The position numbers were made by a program, and so were the translations under genes. Below, piece after piece: positions 1 through 9,157 of a stretch of 64,000 nucleotides of DNA. Position 1 is the first letter of the stretch. Each line of letters starts with the position of its first letter. Location of the stretch: positions 188,501 through 252,500 of the forward strand of contig NZ_JGYG01000006.1 of the NCBI RefSeq assembly GCF_000740795.1, in the 5' to 3' direction. The notes under the pieces are model-generated. The model saw nothing but the letters and a program-made list of their open reading frames with translations. It searched no databases and had not been told where the DNA came from. Source of the DNA: Haematobacter massiliensis. Its GTDB lineage: Bacteria; Pseudomonadota; Alphaproteobacteria; Rhodobacterales; Rhodobacteraceae.

Positions 1-709
1 TCGCGGCCGGATCACCGCTGGCCGGATCGTCATTGCGACGGAGGGTTTCACCGCGCGCCTGCCGGGGCGGCGGCGCGATCTTTTGCCGCTCAACAGCGCG
101 CTGGTGGTGACCGAACCGCTCTCCAACGCTTTGTGGGAGGAGATCGGCTGGCGGCAGCACGAGCTCCTGGCCGACAATGCGCATGCCTATTGCTATGCGC
201 AGCGGACGGCAGGGAACCGCATCGCCATGGGCGGGCGAGGGGTGCCCTACCGCTTCGGCTCGGCGCTGGACCATCGCGGAAAGACGCAGGCCGCGACCAT
301 CGCCGATCTGCGCGCCATCCTGCACCGTCTGCTGCCGCAGACGAAGGGCCTGCGGCTCGACCATGCGTGGTGCGGTGTGCTGGGCGTCCCCCGCGACTGG
401 TGCGCCGCCGTCGCCTTCGATCCGCAGAGCGGCATAGGGCGGGCAGGCGGCTACGTGGGGCTTGGCGTTTCCACGACCAATCTCGCGGGGCGGACACTGG
501 CGGAGCTGTTGCTTGACAGGCGCACGGAACGGACGGGGCTGCCTTGGGTTGACCATGACACGCGCCTGTGGGAGCCGGAGCCGCTCCGCTGGCTGGGCGT
601 CATGGGAATGTATCGGCTCTATCGCCGGGCCGACCGGAGGGAAGCGAGGGCAGGGATCACCCGGACATCCCGCCTTGCCGCGTTGGCGGACCGGCTCACG
701 GGACATTGA
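1..709 (+). CDS. FAD-dependent oxidoreductase (DAO / gamma-glutamylputrescine oxidase-like), 3' part
   Basis: The gene is cut by the left edge; the frame is open from base 2 and a TTG at 83 is internal, because the upstream residues RIVIATEGFTARLPG are the typical DAO-fold stretch that ends in the 'ATEG/ATNA' turn. What remains is the C-terminal half of a D-amino-acid-oxidase-type flavoprotein: substrate-domain strand LPLNSALVVTEPL, then MGGRGVPYRFG and the C-terminal FAD-contact region GGYVGLGVSTTNLAGRTLAELLL. Such enzymes oxidise primary or secondary amines to aldehyde or imine plus hydrogen peroxide in the cytoplasm. The substrate cannot be read from this fragment. A DedA gene follows 12 bp downstream on the same strand. 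Confidence 0.8.
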   Translation, partial: RGRITAGRIVIATEGFTARLPGRRRDLLPLNSALVVTEPLSNALWEEIGWRQHELLADNAHAYCYAQRTAGNRIAMGGRGVPYRFGSALDHRGKTQAATIADLRAILHRLLPQTKGLRLDHAWCGVLGVPRDWCAAVAFDPQSGIGRAGGYVGLGVSTTNLAGRTLAELLLDRRTERTGLPWVDHDTRLWEPEPLRWLGVMGMYRLYRRADRREARAGITRTSRLAALADRLTGH

Positions 710-721
710 CGGGGGCGCCGG

Positions 722-1291
722 ATGACGATGGAGAGCCTGATAGCCGATTACGGTCTTCCCGCGCTCTTTGCCGGATCAGCGCTGGAGGGCGAGGCGGTGA
801 CCATGATCGGCGGGGCTGCGGTACACCGCGGCCTGCTGGCCTTCTGGCCAGCCGTTGCTGCGGCCGCGCTGGGATCCTTTGTCGCCGATCAGGCCCTGTT
901 TCTGGCGGGGCGCTATCTGCGGGAGAAGCCCTTCGTACAGAAACTCATCAGCAGCGCCGGGTTTCAGCAAGCGAATGCGATATTCGACCGCCATCCAGCC
1001 GCTTTCGTGTTCGGCTTCCGCTTCATCTACGGGATGCGGACGATCAGCCCGATCGCGATCGGCGCAACCGACTATCCCGCGCTCCATTTCCTGGTACTCA
1101 ACGGCCTTGCCGCGGTGGTCTGGGGTTGCCTGTTCGTGACGCTGGGATACTGGTTCGGCTCAGGAATAGAGGCAGCGTTCGGCAGGCTCCATGTCGTGAA
1201 GCATCTGGTGCTGGTGCTGCTCGTGGCAGGCGGCGCAGCCTTCCTGCTTCACCGTTTCATCAAACGGAAGGCGCGCTCCCGCTCGCCCTGA
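722..1291 (+). CDS. DedA-family (SNARE-associated) inner-membrane protein
   Basis: A 189-residue membrane protein with hydrophobic segments near residues 8-25, 33-60, 125-150 and 160-180 and the DedA signature FGFRFIYGMRTISPIAIG, an F-x-RF-x(2)-G-x-R-x(3)-P motif. DedA proteins are linked to undecaprenyl-phosphate or phospholipid recycling and membrane homeostasis; the role of this one is not known. ATG 722 is taken as start; ATG 728 is possible. Its last 32 bases overlap the 3' end of the convergent MATE gene, so the two transcripts are antisense to each other at their ends. Confidence 0.85.
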   Translation: MTMESLIADYGLPALFAGSALEGEAVTMIGGAAVHRGLLAFWPAVAAAALGSFVADQALFLAGRYLREKPFVQKLISSAGFQQANAIFDRHPAAFVFGFRFIYGMRTISPIAIGATDYPALHFLVLNGLAAVVWGCLFVTLGYWFGSGIEAAFGRLHVVKHLVLVLLVAGGAAFLLHRFIKRKARSRSP

Positions 1292-2765
1292 CGGGAACCG
1301 CCGGGGCATCCGGTGCAGAAGGGTTTCGCGGCGGAGCCGCCTCCGCGATGACCACGGTCTGGGAGGGTGCGAGATCATCCTCAACATGCATGTCAGCCTC
1401 CTTCCGCCAGCCCCCGTGGAAGTAGAGCGCCGCCGCCATCAGCATGGTGGAAAGCATCGCCGCCGGAAAGCTCAGCCACAGCGCATCGGACCCGAACCAC
1501 TCCTGCAGGCCAAGCGCCACGCCGATCCGCACCGGGTACATCGACACGAACAGGATGATGAGCGGCCAGACGACCTGCCCGTTTGCGCGAACCGTGCCGA
1601 ACAGCACCATGGAGACGCCAAAGGCGATGAACCCCCAAGTGGCGAGGGCGCCAATATGCTGCCCGATCGGAATGGCCGGGCTGTCCGGCCCGAGGAACAG
1701 GCCAAGTGCCTGTTCATCCACCAGCGCCAGTACCGCCACCAGCCCGCCCGTCAGCACGATGTTGAACCACACCCCCGCCCGCGTCACGCGCGAGACACGG
1801 TCCCACCGGCCCGCGCCGATATTCTGCGCCGCCATGGCGCTTACTGCCGCGCCAAGTGCCATGGCGGGCATCTGCACATAGGTCCAGAGTTGCTGGGTGG
1901 CACCGAAGGCGGCCGTCGTATCCACGCCCAGCCTGTTCACCAGCGTCATCATCGTCAGCATGGAGCTGGACACGACAATCATCTGGATTCCGATGGGCAA
2001 CCCCTTGCGGAGCATGATCTTCAGCACCGCAGGCGCGGGAAGGAGATACCCCAGTTCAGCCCCGCGGAGCCGGAGCGGCAGATCACGTGCATAGATATAG
2101 GCCAGCATGGACAGCAGGCTGATGTAGTTCGCGAGCGCCGTCGCCATGGCCGACCCGCCGATTCCCATGGCCGGCGCAGGGCCGAGGCCCAGGATGAACA
2201 CCGGGTTCAGCACCACATCCAGCACCACCGACAGCGCCATGAAGACGAGCGGCGTGATCGCATCGCCGCTGCCCCGAAGCGCCATCATCAGCATGGTCTG
2301 CATCAGGATCGCCGGCATGGCGAAAAACGTCACGCGCAGATAGTCGCGGGCGAGCAGCGTGATCTGGGCCTGTGTGCCGAGCACTTCGAGCAGCCGGGGA
2401 GCAAAGAACCAGCCGGCGATGGAAACCAGCACCGCCAGCGGCACGAAGGTGCCGAGCGCTGTCCCGACCACGCGTCGCGCCCCGTCAAGCTCTCCACGGC
2501 CGATGGACTGGCCCACAAGGATCGTGGCGGCCATGCCGAAACCGAAGACAAAGGCCGTCAGCATGAACATGATGAGATTGCCATTCGTCGTTGCGGCCAG
2601 CGCATCCTCTCCCAGGAGCCGCCCGACCCACACCGCATCAATGGAGCCATTCGCGGACTGCAGGATCGAGGAGCCCAGCGTGGGGAGCGCGAAAAGCAGG
2701 AGCGTCGTCCCTATGGGGCCTGTCACCAGCAGGCTGGCCGCTCCCTTGTCGTCCCGTCCCGCCAT
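1260..2765 (-). CDS. MATE family efflux transporter
   Basis: A 501-residue polytopic protein with about twelve hydrophobic segments in two homologous halves. Each half starts with the MATE-type first helix (LFALPTLGSSILQSANGSIDAVWVGRLLGEDALAA; second half from GLPIGIQMIVVSSSMLTMMTLVNRLG). Family members export cationic drugs or metabolites in exchange for sodium or protons. The last 35 residues after the final helix are acidic and low in complexity, and their coding end overlaps the convergent DedA gene by 32 bp. No adjacent regulator is visible, so the substrate is open. Confidence 0.9.
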   Translation of the reverse strand: MAGRDDKGAASLLVTGPIGTTLLLFALPTLGSSILQSANGSIDAVWVGRLLGEDALAATTNGNLIMFMLTAFVFGFGMAATILVGQSIGRGELDGARRVVGTALGTFVPLAVLVSIAGWFFAPRLLEVLGTQAQITLLARDYLRVTFFAMPAILMQTMLMMALRGSGDAITPLVFMALSVVLDVVLNPVFILGLGPAPAMGIGGSAMATALANYISLLSMLAYIYARDLPLRLRGAELGYLLPAPAVLKIMLRKGLPIGIQMIVVSSSMLTMMTLVNRLGVDTTAAFGATQQLWTYVQMPAMALGAAVSAMAAQNIGAGRWDRVSRVTRAGVWFNIVLTGGLVAVLALVDEQALGLFLGPDSPAIPIGQHIGALATWGFIAFGVSMVLFGTVRANGQVVWPLIILFVSMYPVRIGVALGLQEWFGSDALWLSFPAAMLSTMLMAAALYFHGGWRKEADMHVEDDLAPSQTVVIAEAAPPRNPSAPDAPAVPVRASGSAPSV

Positions 2766-3830
2766 GCCACTCTCCCCGCTGACGAGACGGATATAGCATG
2801 GAAAATGGCAGGGTCGCGGGGGATTGCATGGTGCGACCGGACACCTTCGCGGCCTGACTTCCGATATCGTTGACCGCTTTTATCGCGTGAGGACGCCAGC
2901 TCATGGCCGGGAGGGTTGGATGGTCTTCCGGCGGTCTATGGCTCGGCGGGTTCCTCCAGACCCTTGACATCAGCGCATCCCGCCGGAGGGGAGGCGGCTC
3001 AGGGTCGCGCCCCTGCCTGCCATGGGCTTCATCGGTCAGGCCGCGTGGCGCAACACCCGCTTGCGCCACTGCGATCGTCCCAACGTGGGCGGCTGCATCG
3101 TGGCGAAACAAGAGAGATTTCCCTCTCAAGGCGTCAAATGCTGGCGGGGATCGGTCGTGGCAGCCCCGCGTCAGAACCGTGACATGGCGGCGGACGCGGA
3201 AATCAGCCTTTGCGCGAGGATGGAGGCGCTTTCCGCCTAAATGCCCGCGTCTGGGCCTGCAAGATGATCGAGGTGGCCCGGTTCGCCCCGTGCTCCGGTT
3301 TTCTTTACAGGAAACAGTATGTTGTTGGTCTGGCGAGGATCGACGGGCGGGATGCTTTTATCATCAACAGCGGGACCAATCGTGCGAACGAGGGGAACGC
3401 GGCCGCCGTCGCCCTGAACATCTGCGCCACGATCCTCACCATGCGGGCTGAGAACAGCGCGATCGCAAGGGGGCGATCGTCGACAGGTGTTGCCATGTCT
3501 GATCTGCGTTTCAAAACCGCTGGACAGGTTCATCAAACCGCCGTCGATGGAACAGGATCCGAAAGGCATCTGCGCCACGCGCTGCCCAAGTTCATCGGGG
3601 CGCGGACGATGGATGCTCTTGGACGATGCCGCTTTCCGCCTCTCCGGTAGGTCGATTGGTCAAGCGCGTCGGCTTTTCCCATGAAGGATCATGAAGGATG
3701 GGGTCGGCCTATACTCTCCGGCCCGTAATGCATCCACCCTGATGGCGAGATCGGCGCGGATGCTCGACGTGGCTGGACATGCGACCGGGGCGGGCAACGG
3801 CCATACCGTCGCCCCGCTGCTCCAAGGCGG
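2766..3830. other. Intergenic stretch without a recognisable gene
   Basis: About 1.07 kb separates the 5' end of the MATE gene from the 3' end of glutamate dehydrogenase. Several ORFs of 60-180 codons exist on both strands, but their translations are rich in Arg/Trp/Cys, lack hydrophobic-core patterning and match no family I know. The longest plausible one, 3210-3650 (+), has a less biased composition but no recognisable motif. At 3681-3700 the 10-mer ATGAAGGATC/G occurs twice in tandem. It may hold decayed coding sequence or an untranslated leader for the MATE gene. Confidence 0.5.
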
Positions 3831-5084
3831 TCAGGGGAAGAGGCCGCGAGTCTGTTTCGCGCGCCGCACGGTATCCACGCCGATGGCCAGCGCCGCGTTG
3901 CGGTGCGACAGGTTCCGGGCCTTGGCGCGCGACATCACCTGCGAGAACGAGCGGTCGAGCGCGGCATAGAGCCGCTCCATCACCTCGGCCTCGTCCCAGA
4001 AATAGCGTTGCAGGTCCTGCACCCATTCGAAGTAGGAGACGATGACACCGCCCGAGTTGCACAGGATGTCCGGGATCACGAAGATCTCGTCGCGGCGCTC
4101 ATCGAGGATCGCGTCGGCCTCGGGCGTCACCGGGCCGTTCGCGCCCTCGGCGATGATCCGGCAACGCAGCGCGCCGGCATTCGCCCCGGTGATGACCTGC
4201 TCCATGGCGCAGGGCGCCAGCACGTCGCATTTTTGCAGGAGCAGTTGATCCGGGTCGAAGGCGAGCTCGGTGGAGAAGCCTTCCAGCGTCCCCTTCGCGG
4301 CGACATGGCGGCGGAGCGCGGCGATGTCGAGACCCTTCGGGTCATAGTAAGCGCCGGTATGATCGCTGACGCCGAGGATGGTCACGCCCCGCTCCGCCAG
4401 CGTATAGGCGGCGTAGGAGCCGACATTGCCGAAGCCCTGGACGATCGCGGTGGCCTTGGCCGGATCGATCCCTACCATCTCCATCGCGCGGAAGGTGCAA
4501 TGGGCGACGCCGCGCCCGGTGGCCTCCCGCCGGCCGACGGTGCCGCCGCACCAGACCGGCTTGCCGGTGACGATCTCATTGACCGTCTGGCCCTGATACA
4601 TGGAATAGGTGTCCATGAACCAGGCCATCACCTGTTCATTGGTGCCCATGTCGGGCGCCATGACGTCGGTGTGCGGGCTGACGAAGGGGATGAGTTCCTG
4701 CATGTAGCGCCGCGACAGCGCCTCCAGTTCGCGGGGCGAGAGCGCGCGCGGATCGACGGTGATCCCGCCCTTGGCGCCGCCATAGGGCAGCCCGGCGAGC
4801 GCGCATTTCCAGCTCATCCAGACCGCGAGCGCCGCGACCTCGCCCACGTCGACGGAGGGCGCGAAGCGGGTGCCGCCCTTGGTCGGGCCGAGGGTCAGGT
4901 GGTGCTGGACGCGGTAGCCCTGGAAGACGGCCTCCGTGCCGTCATCGCGGTGGATCGGGCAGGAGACCGCCACGAGGCGCTTCGGCATCAGCAGCCGGTC
5001 GCGCTCGCAATGAGGGATCTCCAGATGGTCGGCGACGGCGGAGAACTGGGTCTTCGCCATGTCGAAGACGGGGCCGGAATACAT
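3831..5084 (-). CDS. gdhA: Glu/Leu/Phe/Val dehydrogenase, probable NAD(P)-glutamate dehydrogenase
   Basis: A 417-residue protein of the short GDH class (hexameric type, about 410-430 residues). It has the substrate-binding stretch GPTKGGTRFAP, the catalytic-lysine motif LPYGGAKGGI, MAPDMGTNEQVMAWFMD, the Rossmann motif GFGNVG (near residue 220) and the C-terminal NSGGVIVSYFEWVQDLQ. It interconverts glutamate and 2-oxoglutarate plus ammonia in the cytoplasm. It is the last gene of the leftward amino-acid block, 126 bp after the ABC ATPase gene, which suggests imported amino acids are funnelled through glutamate. Cofactor preference cannot be judged reliably. Confidence 0.9.
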   Translation of the reverse strand: MYSGPVFDMAKTQFSAVADHLEIPHCERDRLLMPKRLVAVSCPIHRDDGTEAVFQGYRVQHHLTLGPTKGGTRFAPSVDVGEVAALAVWMSWKCALAGLPYGGAKGGITVDPRALSPRELEALSRRYMQELIPFVSPHTDVMAPDMGTNEQVMAWFMDTYSMYQGQTVNEIVTGKPVWCGGTVGRREATGRGVAHCTFRAMEMVGIDPAKATAIVQGFGNVGSYAAYTLAERGVTILGVSDHTGAYYDPKGLDIAALRRHVAAKGTLEGFSTELAFDPDQLLLQKCDVLAPCAMEQVITGANAGALRCRIIAEGANGPVTPEADAILDERRDEIFVIPDILCNSGGVIVSYFEWVQDLQRYFWDEAEVMERLYAALDRSFSQVMSRAKARNLSHRNAALAIGVDTVRRAKQTRGLFP

Positions 5085-5210
5085 GTTGCCTCCTGAGGGG
5101 CTGTTGCGCGGGGCAGGATGGGGTCGGCAAGACCGATCCGGTCGCGCGCCGGGGCATCGGCGCGCGGGAGCGGGGACGGCGGAGCGGTCGGGGACGCCGC
5201 CCCGAAGCGG

Positions 5211-5936
5211 TCAGTGGCGCAGGTCGGAGAGGAATTTCTGCGCGCGGGGATGCTGGGGATTGGTGAAGAAGGTCTCGGGGTCCGCATCCTCCAGAATGAC
5301 GCCCTTGTCCATGAACCAGACCCGGTCGGCGACCTCGCGCGCAAAGCCCATCTCATGGGTCACGCACATCATCGTCATGCCGGTATGGGCGAGCGACTTC
5401 ATCACTTGGAGCACCTCGCCCACCATCTCCGGGTCGAGCGCCGAGGTCGGCTCGTCGAAGAGGATGACCGGTGGATCCATGGCCAGCGCCCGGGCGATCG
5501 CCACGCGCTGCGCCTGTCCGCCCGAAAGCTGGCCCGGAAAGGCGCCGGCCTTGTGGCCGAGGCCCACGCGTTCCAGGAGCTTGTGCGCCTTCTCCTCCGC
5601 CTCCGCCTTTGCCAGACCGCGGATCTTGCGCGGCGCCAGCATCACGTTGTCGAGCACCGACATATGCGGGAAGAGGTTGAAGGACTGGAACACGAAGCCG
5701 ATGTTGGAGCGCAGCTTGTTTATGTTCGCGCCCTTGGCGTTTACATCCGCGCCGCTCACGGTGATCCGCCCGCCCTGGATCGGCTCCAGCCGGTTGACCG
5801 TGCGGATGAGCGTGGTCTTGCCGGAGCCGGAGGGGCCGCAGAGCACGACGACCTCCCCCTGTTTCACATTGGCATTGACCTGGGTCAGGCACTGATAGTC
5901 GCCGTACCATTTGTCGACGTTCTCGAAGGCGATCAT
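5211..5936 (-). CDS. Polar amino-acid ABC transporter ATP-binding protein (GlnQ-like)
   Basis: A 241-residue ABC ATPase of the polar amino-acid uptake class. It shows Walker [10 protein letters not shown] near residue 35, Q-loop [18 protein letters not shown], signature [15 protein letters not shown], Walker [15 protein letters not shown] and the switch histidine in [17 protein letters not shown]. It powers the two permeases encoded just upstream and overlaps the preceding permease gene by 4 bp, a sign of translational coupling. The 126 bp after it, before glutamate dehydrogenase, contain no gene. Confidence 0.92.
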   Translation of the reverse strand: MIAFENVDKWYGDYQCLTQVNANVKQGEVVVLCGPSGSGKTTLIRTVNRLEPIQGGRITVSGADVNAKGANINKLRSNIGFVFQSFNLFPHMSVLDNVMLAPRKIRGLAKAEAEEKAHKLLERVGLGHKAGAFPGQLSGGQAQRVAIARALAMDPPVILFDEPTSALDPEMVGEVLQVMKSLAHTGMTMMCVTHEMGFAREVADRVWFMDKGVILEDADPETFFTNPQHPRAQKFLSDLRH

Positions 5937-6688
5937 GGCGTGGGCTCCGTCTTGAGCAAATCGGGGGCGAGGATTTCGGTTGTGTCGGCGCGGGTGCCGG
6001 AACGCCCGGCGCGGCGGCGGGCGATGCGGCCCTCAAGCGCGCGGGCGGCCGAGGTGAGGGTGAAGCAGAGCAGAAAGTAGGTGATGGCAAGGATCGAGAA
6101 AACCTCGATCGGCCGGGTCAGCAATTCGTTGTTCACCTGCACGGCGGCGAAGGTGAATTCGTTCACCGAGATGACATAGCCGAGCGAGGTCTCCTTGATC
6201 AGCGAGACGAACTGGCTGAGCAGGCTCGGCAGGGAATTGTAGAGCGCCTGCGGCAGGATGATGGTGAACATCGTGCGGAAATAGCCGAAGCCGAGCGAAC
6301 GGGCGGCCTCTGTCTGGCCCTTGGGCAGCGCCTGAATGCCGGAGCGGATGACCTCGGCGAGATAGGCGCTCTCATAGAGGACCAGCGCGCCGATCAGCGT
6401 CCAGAAGCCGGAGATCGGGATGCCGATGAGGAGCGGCAGCGCGAAATAGCTCCAGAAGATCACCATCAGGAAGGGCGTGCCCCGCACGATGTTAATGAGC
6501 GCGGTGGCGATGAGAGCGACCGGCCGGAAGGGGCTGACCCGGGCGATGGCCAGCGCCAGCGCACAGGGAAAGGCCAGGATCAGGCCGATGACGGCGAGGA
6601 GCAGCGTGGCGGCGAGGCCGCCGAGGGGCCCGTTCGGGTATTGGCCGATCAGGAGCAGAAGCCAGTTGTCGTGGATGATGTCGAGCAT
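5933..6688 (-). CDS. Amino-acid ABC transporter permease (HisM/GlnP class)
   Basis: A 251-residue inner-membrane protein with five to six hydrophobic helices and the EAA-type loop [22 protein letters not shown] that docks on the ATPase. The N-terminal part [33 protein letters not shown] is typical of polar amino-acid permeases. It forms the channel together with the permease encoded 9 bp upstream. It overlaps the ATPase gene by 4 bp. The C-terminal tail after the last helix is unusually long for this class (about 40 polar residues). Confidence 0.9.
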   Translation of the reverse strand: MLDIIHDNWLLLLIGQYPNGPLGGLAATLLLAVIGLILAFPCALALAIARVSPFRPVALIATALINIVRGTPFLMVIFWSYFALPLLIGIPISGFWTLIGALVLYESAYLAEVIRSGIQALPKGQTEAARSLGFGYFRTMFTIILPQALYNSLPSLLSQFVSLIKETSLGYVISVNEFTFAAVQVNNELLTRPIEVFSILAITYFLLCFTLTSAARALEGRIARRRAGRSGTRADTTEILAPDLLKTEPTP

Positions 6689-6697
6689 CTGGTCCTC

Positions 6698-7393
6698 CTA
6701 TCGGGCGGCAAGGGAGACACGGCGCTCATAAAGCGTGCCGGCCGCCATGATGACGAAGGAAAAGAAGAGATAGATCGCCGTTGCGATGGCGAAGACCTCG
6801 AAGGTGCGGAAGGTGTCGCTCTCGATCTGCCGGGACTGATAGGTGAGCTCGTGCACGCCGATCGCCATGGCGATGGAGGTATTCTTGAAGAGTAGGAGCG
6901 AGTAGTTGACCAGCGGCGGCACGGCGACGCGCAGCGCCTGCGGCACGACAACATAGCGCATGGTGGAAAGGTAGCCGAAGCCGAAGACCCGTCCCGCCTC
7001 ATACTGGGTGCGGGGCACGGCGCGCAGGCCGCTGCGGATCGCCTCGGACATATAGGCGGCGAAGCAGAAGCCGAGCGAGAAGAGCGCGAGGATGAATTCG
7101 CTGCTGTGCTCGTTCAGCCACATCCGCGCGCCTTCGGGCAGCAGTTCGGGCACGGCGAAATACCAGAACAACATCTGCACCAGCAGCGGGATATTCTGAT
7201 GAACCTCCACATAGGCGGCGACCAGCAGTTCCGCAGGCTTCCAGCCGGTAGCGCGGATCACCGACAGCACCAGCGCGAGGCCGAAGGCAAGCGCCCAGGC
7301 GCCTGCCGCAAGTTGAAGGGTGACGAGGAGGCCGCTCAGCAGCCAGTCGAGATATTCGCCCGTGAGGACGGAGGCGAAGTCGAGATTGCCCAT
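6698..7393 (-). CDS. Amino-acid ABC transporter permease
   Basis: A 231-residue permease of the same class as its downstream neighbour, with the first helix LLSGLLVTLQLAAGAWALAFG and the EAA loop EAGRVFGFGYLSTMRYVVVPQALR. The partner permease starts 9 bp downstream. Together the two are expected to form a heterodimeric transmembrane pore for an amino acid delivered by the periplasmic binding protein encoded just upstream. A strong hairpin in the 64-bp spacer to that gene probably sets different expression levels for binding protein and membrane parts. Confidence 0.9.
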   Translation of the reverse strand: MGNLDFASVLTGEYLDWLLSGLLVTLQLAAGAWALAFGLALVLSVIRATGWKPAELLVAAYVEVHQNIPLLVQMLFWYFAVPELLPEGARMWLNEHSSEFILALFSLGFCFAAYMSEAIRSGLRAVPRTQYEAGRVFGFGYLSTMRYVVVPQALRVAVPPLVNYSLLLFKNTSIAMAIGVHELTYQSRQIESDTFRTFEVFAIATAIYLFFSFVIMAAGTLYERRVSLAAR

Positions 7394-7414
7394 TGGCCGG
7401 CCTCCCCGGTTCGG

Positions 7415-7441
7415 GCCGTCCCCGCGGGCCGCAGGGACGGC
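7415..7441 (-). promoter_or_regulatory. Intercistronic hairpin between binding-protein and permease genes
   Basis: Bases 7415-7422 (GCCGTCCC) and 7434-7441 (GGGACGGC) form a perfect 8-bp stem, with further GC pairing possible inside the 11-nt loop. It lies between the stop of the binding-protein gene and the start of the permease gene. No T-run follows, so it is more likely an mRNA 3'-end protector or partial attenuator than a full terminator. Confidence 0.5.
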
Positions 7442-7457
7442 GGTTCGAGGGGAGGGA

Positions 7458-8303
7458 TCAGACGCCGGGCTTCAGCACGGGTTCGGAGGCGGGCACGTCG
7501 AGGGTGAAGGCGCGCTTCATCTTGTACGTGGTGGCCTCGCCCAGCCATTTGTCGAAGATCGCCTTGCCTTCGCCGGAGGTTTCCAGCCGGGTGAGCGTGG
7601 CGTTCACCGCCGCCTTGAAGGCTGGCTCATCCTTGCGCAGGCCGAGGCCCCAGTATTCCTCCGCCACCGGCTGCGCGATCAGGGTGAGGCCGCCCGCCTG
7701 GTTCATGAACTTCACCAGCGCGATTTCGGACAGGATCATGCCCGCGACCTTGGATTGCTGGAGCGCGAGGAAGGCCGCCGGCGGATCCTGGAAGGTGAGG
7801 ACATTGGCCTTCGGCAGCACGGCGCGCAGGTATTTCTCCGAGGTGGAGCCCTTCGGCGCGCTGATCTTCTTGGTGGCGAGGTCGTCGAGCTGCGAAATGC
7901 CGCTGTCAGCTTTCACGAGGATTTTCTGAAGGCTGACATAGGAGGTGTTGGAATAGTCGATCTGCTTGGCCCGGTCGGCGGTATAGCCGAGTGCTGCGGA
8001 AACGATGTCGACCCGGCCCTGTGTCAGTTCGGGGATGCGCGCTTCGACGGCAATCGGCTTCACCTCAAGCGTGACGCCGAGATCGGTGGCGACCGCCCGG
8101 CAGAGGTCGACATCATAACCCACGGTCGCGCGCGTGGCGGGATCCTGGAAGCTGAAAGGTTCCAGCGTGCCGAGCACGCCGCAGACAAGCTTGCCCGCCG
8201 CCTTGATGTCGGCGAGCTGGTCGGCCACGGCGGCGGAGGTGAGCGCAGTGGTGGCGGTGAGCGCGAGGCCGGCGGCGAGCGCGAGGGAATTGAAGATGGA
8301 CAT
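7458..8303 (-). CDS. Periplasmic amino-acid binding protein of the ABC importer (SBP family 3)
   Basis: A 281-residue protein with a Sec signal peptide (MSIFNSLALAAGLALTATTALTSAAVA) and the family 3 solute-binding fold: KLVCGVLGTLEPFSFQDP, TVGYDVDLCRAVATDLGV, the RIPELTQGRVDIVSAALGYT loop and C-terminal YWGLGLRKDEPAFKAAVN. The conserved Arg/Asp of family 3 that hold the alpha-amino/carboxyl groups are plausibly in the GRVD and RTATVGYDVD regions, pointing to an amino acid or opine-like ligand. It heads the transport genes, 34 bp downstream of the RraA-family gene. Confidence 0.9.
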   Translation of the reverse strand: MSIFNSLALAAGLALTATTALTSAAVADQLADIKAAGKLVCGVLGTLEPFSFQDPATRATVGYDVDLCRAVATDLGVTLEVKPIAVEARIPELTQGRVDIVSAALGYTADRAKQIDYSNTSYVSLQKILVKADSGISQLDDLATKKISAPKGSTSEKYLRAVLPKANVLTFQDPPAAFLALQQSKVAGMILSEIALVKFMNQAGGLTLIAQPVAEEYWGLGLRKDEPAFKAAVNATLTRLETSGEGKAIFDKWLGEATTYKMKRAFTLDVPASEPVLKPGV

Positions 8304-8337
8304 GATGGTTCTCCTGTTGGGTTCTTTTTGAGGTTTG

Positions 8338-8967
8338 TTATTTCGCGTAGGCGCCGGTGTAGGTGCCTGCGCGGATGCTGGTCAGAATGGCGGCTTCCTT
8401 CGCCTCCTGGGCACGTACGGCGTCTAGAAGCGCTGCCGCGCCCTCGACCGGGAAGGCGACGACGCCATCGGCATCGCCGATCACGATGTCGCCGGGATGG
8501 ACCACCTGGCCGCCGACGGCGACCGGCACATTGATCGCGCCGGGGCCGTTCTTGTAGGGGCCGCGATGGATGGCGGCCCGGGCGAAGACCGGGAAGGAGC
8601 CCGCGCCGATCACCGCCGTGTCGCGGATCGCCCCATCAAGCACGAAGCCCGCCGCGCCGCGCACCTCCGCCAGCGTCGCCATGATCTCGCCGATCAGCGC
8701 GCGGGCGGTGTCGCCGCCGCCGTCCACCACGATCACGTCGCCGGGCTGAACCAGATCGAGCGCCTTGTGGATGAAGTAGTTGTCACCCACCGCCGTGCGC
8801 ACGGTCAGCGCCCGCCCGGCCATCACGCCCTCCAGGCGGTGAAAGGGGCGCAGCCCGACAAAACCGGGCAGCCGGGAGAGGTTGTCGCTGATCGTCGCCG
8901 TGGCGGTGGCGCGGAAGGCCGCGAGCAGCGCGTCCGGTGCGGTGGCGGTGTCAAGGGCGGTCGTCAT
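8338..8967 (-). CDS. RraA-family protein (4-hydroxy-4-methyl-2-oxoglutarate aldolase-like)
   Basis: A 209-residue RraA-fold protein with the diagnostic core VIVVDGGGDTARALIGEIMA, GFVLDGAIRDTAVI (Arg-Asp pair that binds pyruvate and metal in HMG/CHA aldolases) and GDIVIGDADGVVAFP. Family members either act as class II pyruvate aldolases or oxaloacetate decarboxylases, or bind RNase E. The retained metal and pyruvate residues and its place in an amino-acid operon favour an enzyme: it could produce or consume a keto acid formed by the adjacent aminotransferase. That assignment is inference. Confidence 0.8.
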   Translation of the reverse strand: MTTALDTATAPDALLAAFRATATATISDNLSRLPGFVGLRPFHRLEGVMAGRALTVRTAVGDNYFIHKALDLVQPGDVIVVDGGGDTARALIGEIMATLAEVRGAAGFVLDGAIRDTAVIGAGSFPVFARAAIHRGPYKNGPGAINVPVAVGGQVVHPGDIVIGDADGVVAFPVEGAAALLDAVRAQEAKEAAILTSIRAGTYTGAYAK

Positions 8968-9004
8968 GAGGCTTCTCCCGGTTGCGCTGTGGATGGCCGA
9001 CTGT

Positions 9005-9075
9005 AGTCATTGCGTTACATGCAAAACAGCGATTTTATTTTGTGATTTATCATTCTTTTTTGGAATGTTGATCAC
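9005..9075 (-). promoter_or_regulatory. AT-rich probable promoter/regulatory region upstream of the RraA gene
   Basis: A sharply AT-rich patch in an otherwise GC-rich window lies 40-110 bp upstream of the RraA start, inside the 190-bp gap after the aminotransferase gene. It contains AGCGAT at 9028-9033 followed by T/A runs, echoing AGCGAT at 10453-10458 in the divergent LysR region. It probably provides a second promoter for the transport genes. No precise -35/-10 pair is claimed. Confidence 0.35.
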
Positions 9076-9157
9076 GGGTCGATTGAGACCGGCCTGTTGC
9101 CGGTGGAAGGCCCTGCATCAGAGCAGAGCCTCAGGCCAAGGGCTTAGGCTGGGAGCC

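Noticed and set aside
1386-2873. 495-codon plus-strand frame opposite the MATE gene
   Set aside because: His/Arg/Gln-rich translation without domain; it mirrors the third-position GC bias of the real gene on the other strand.
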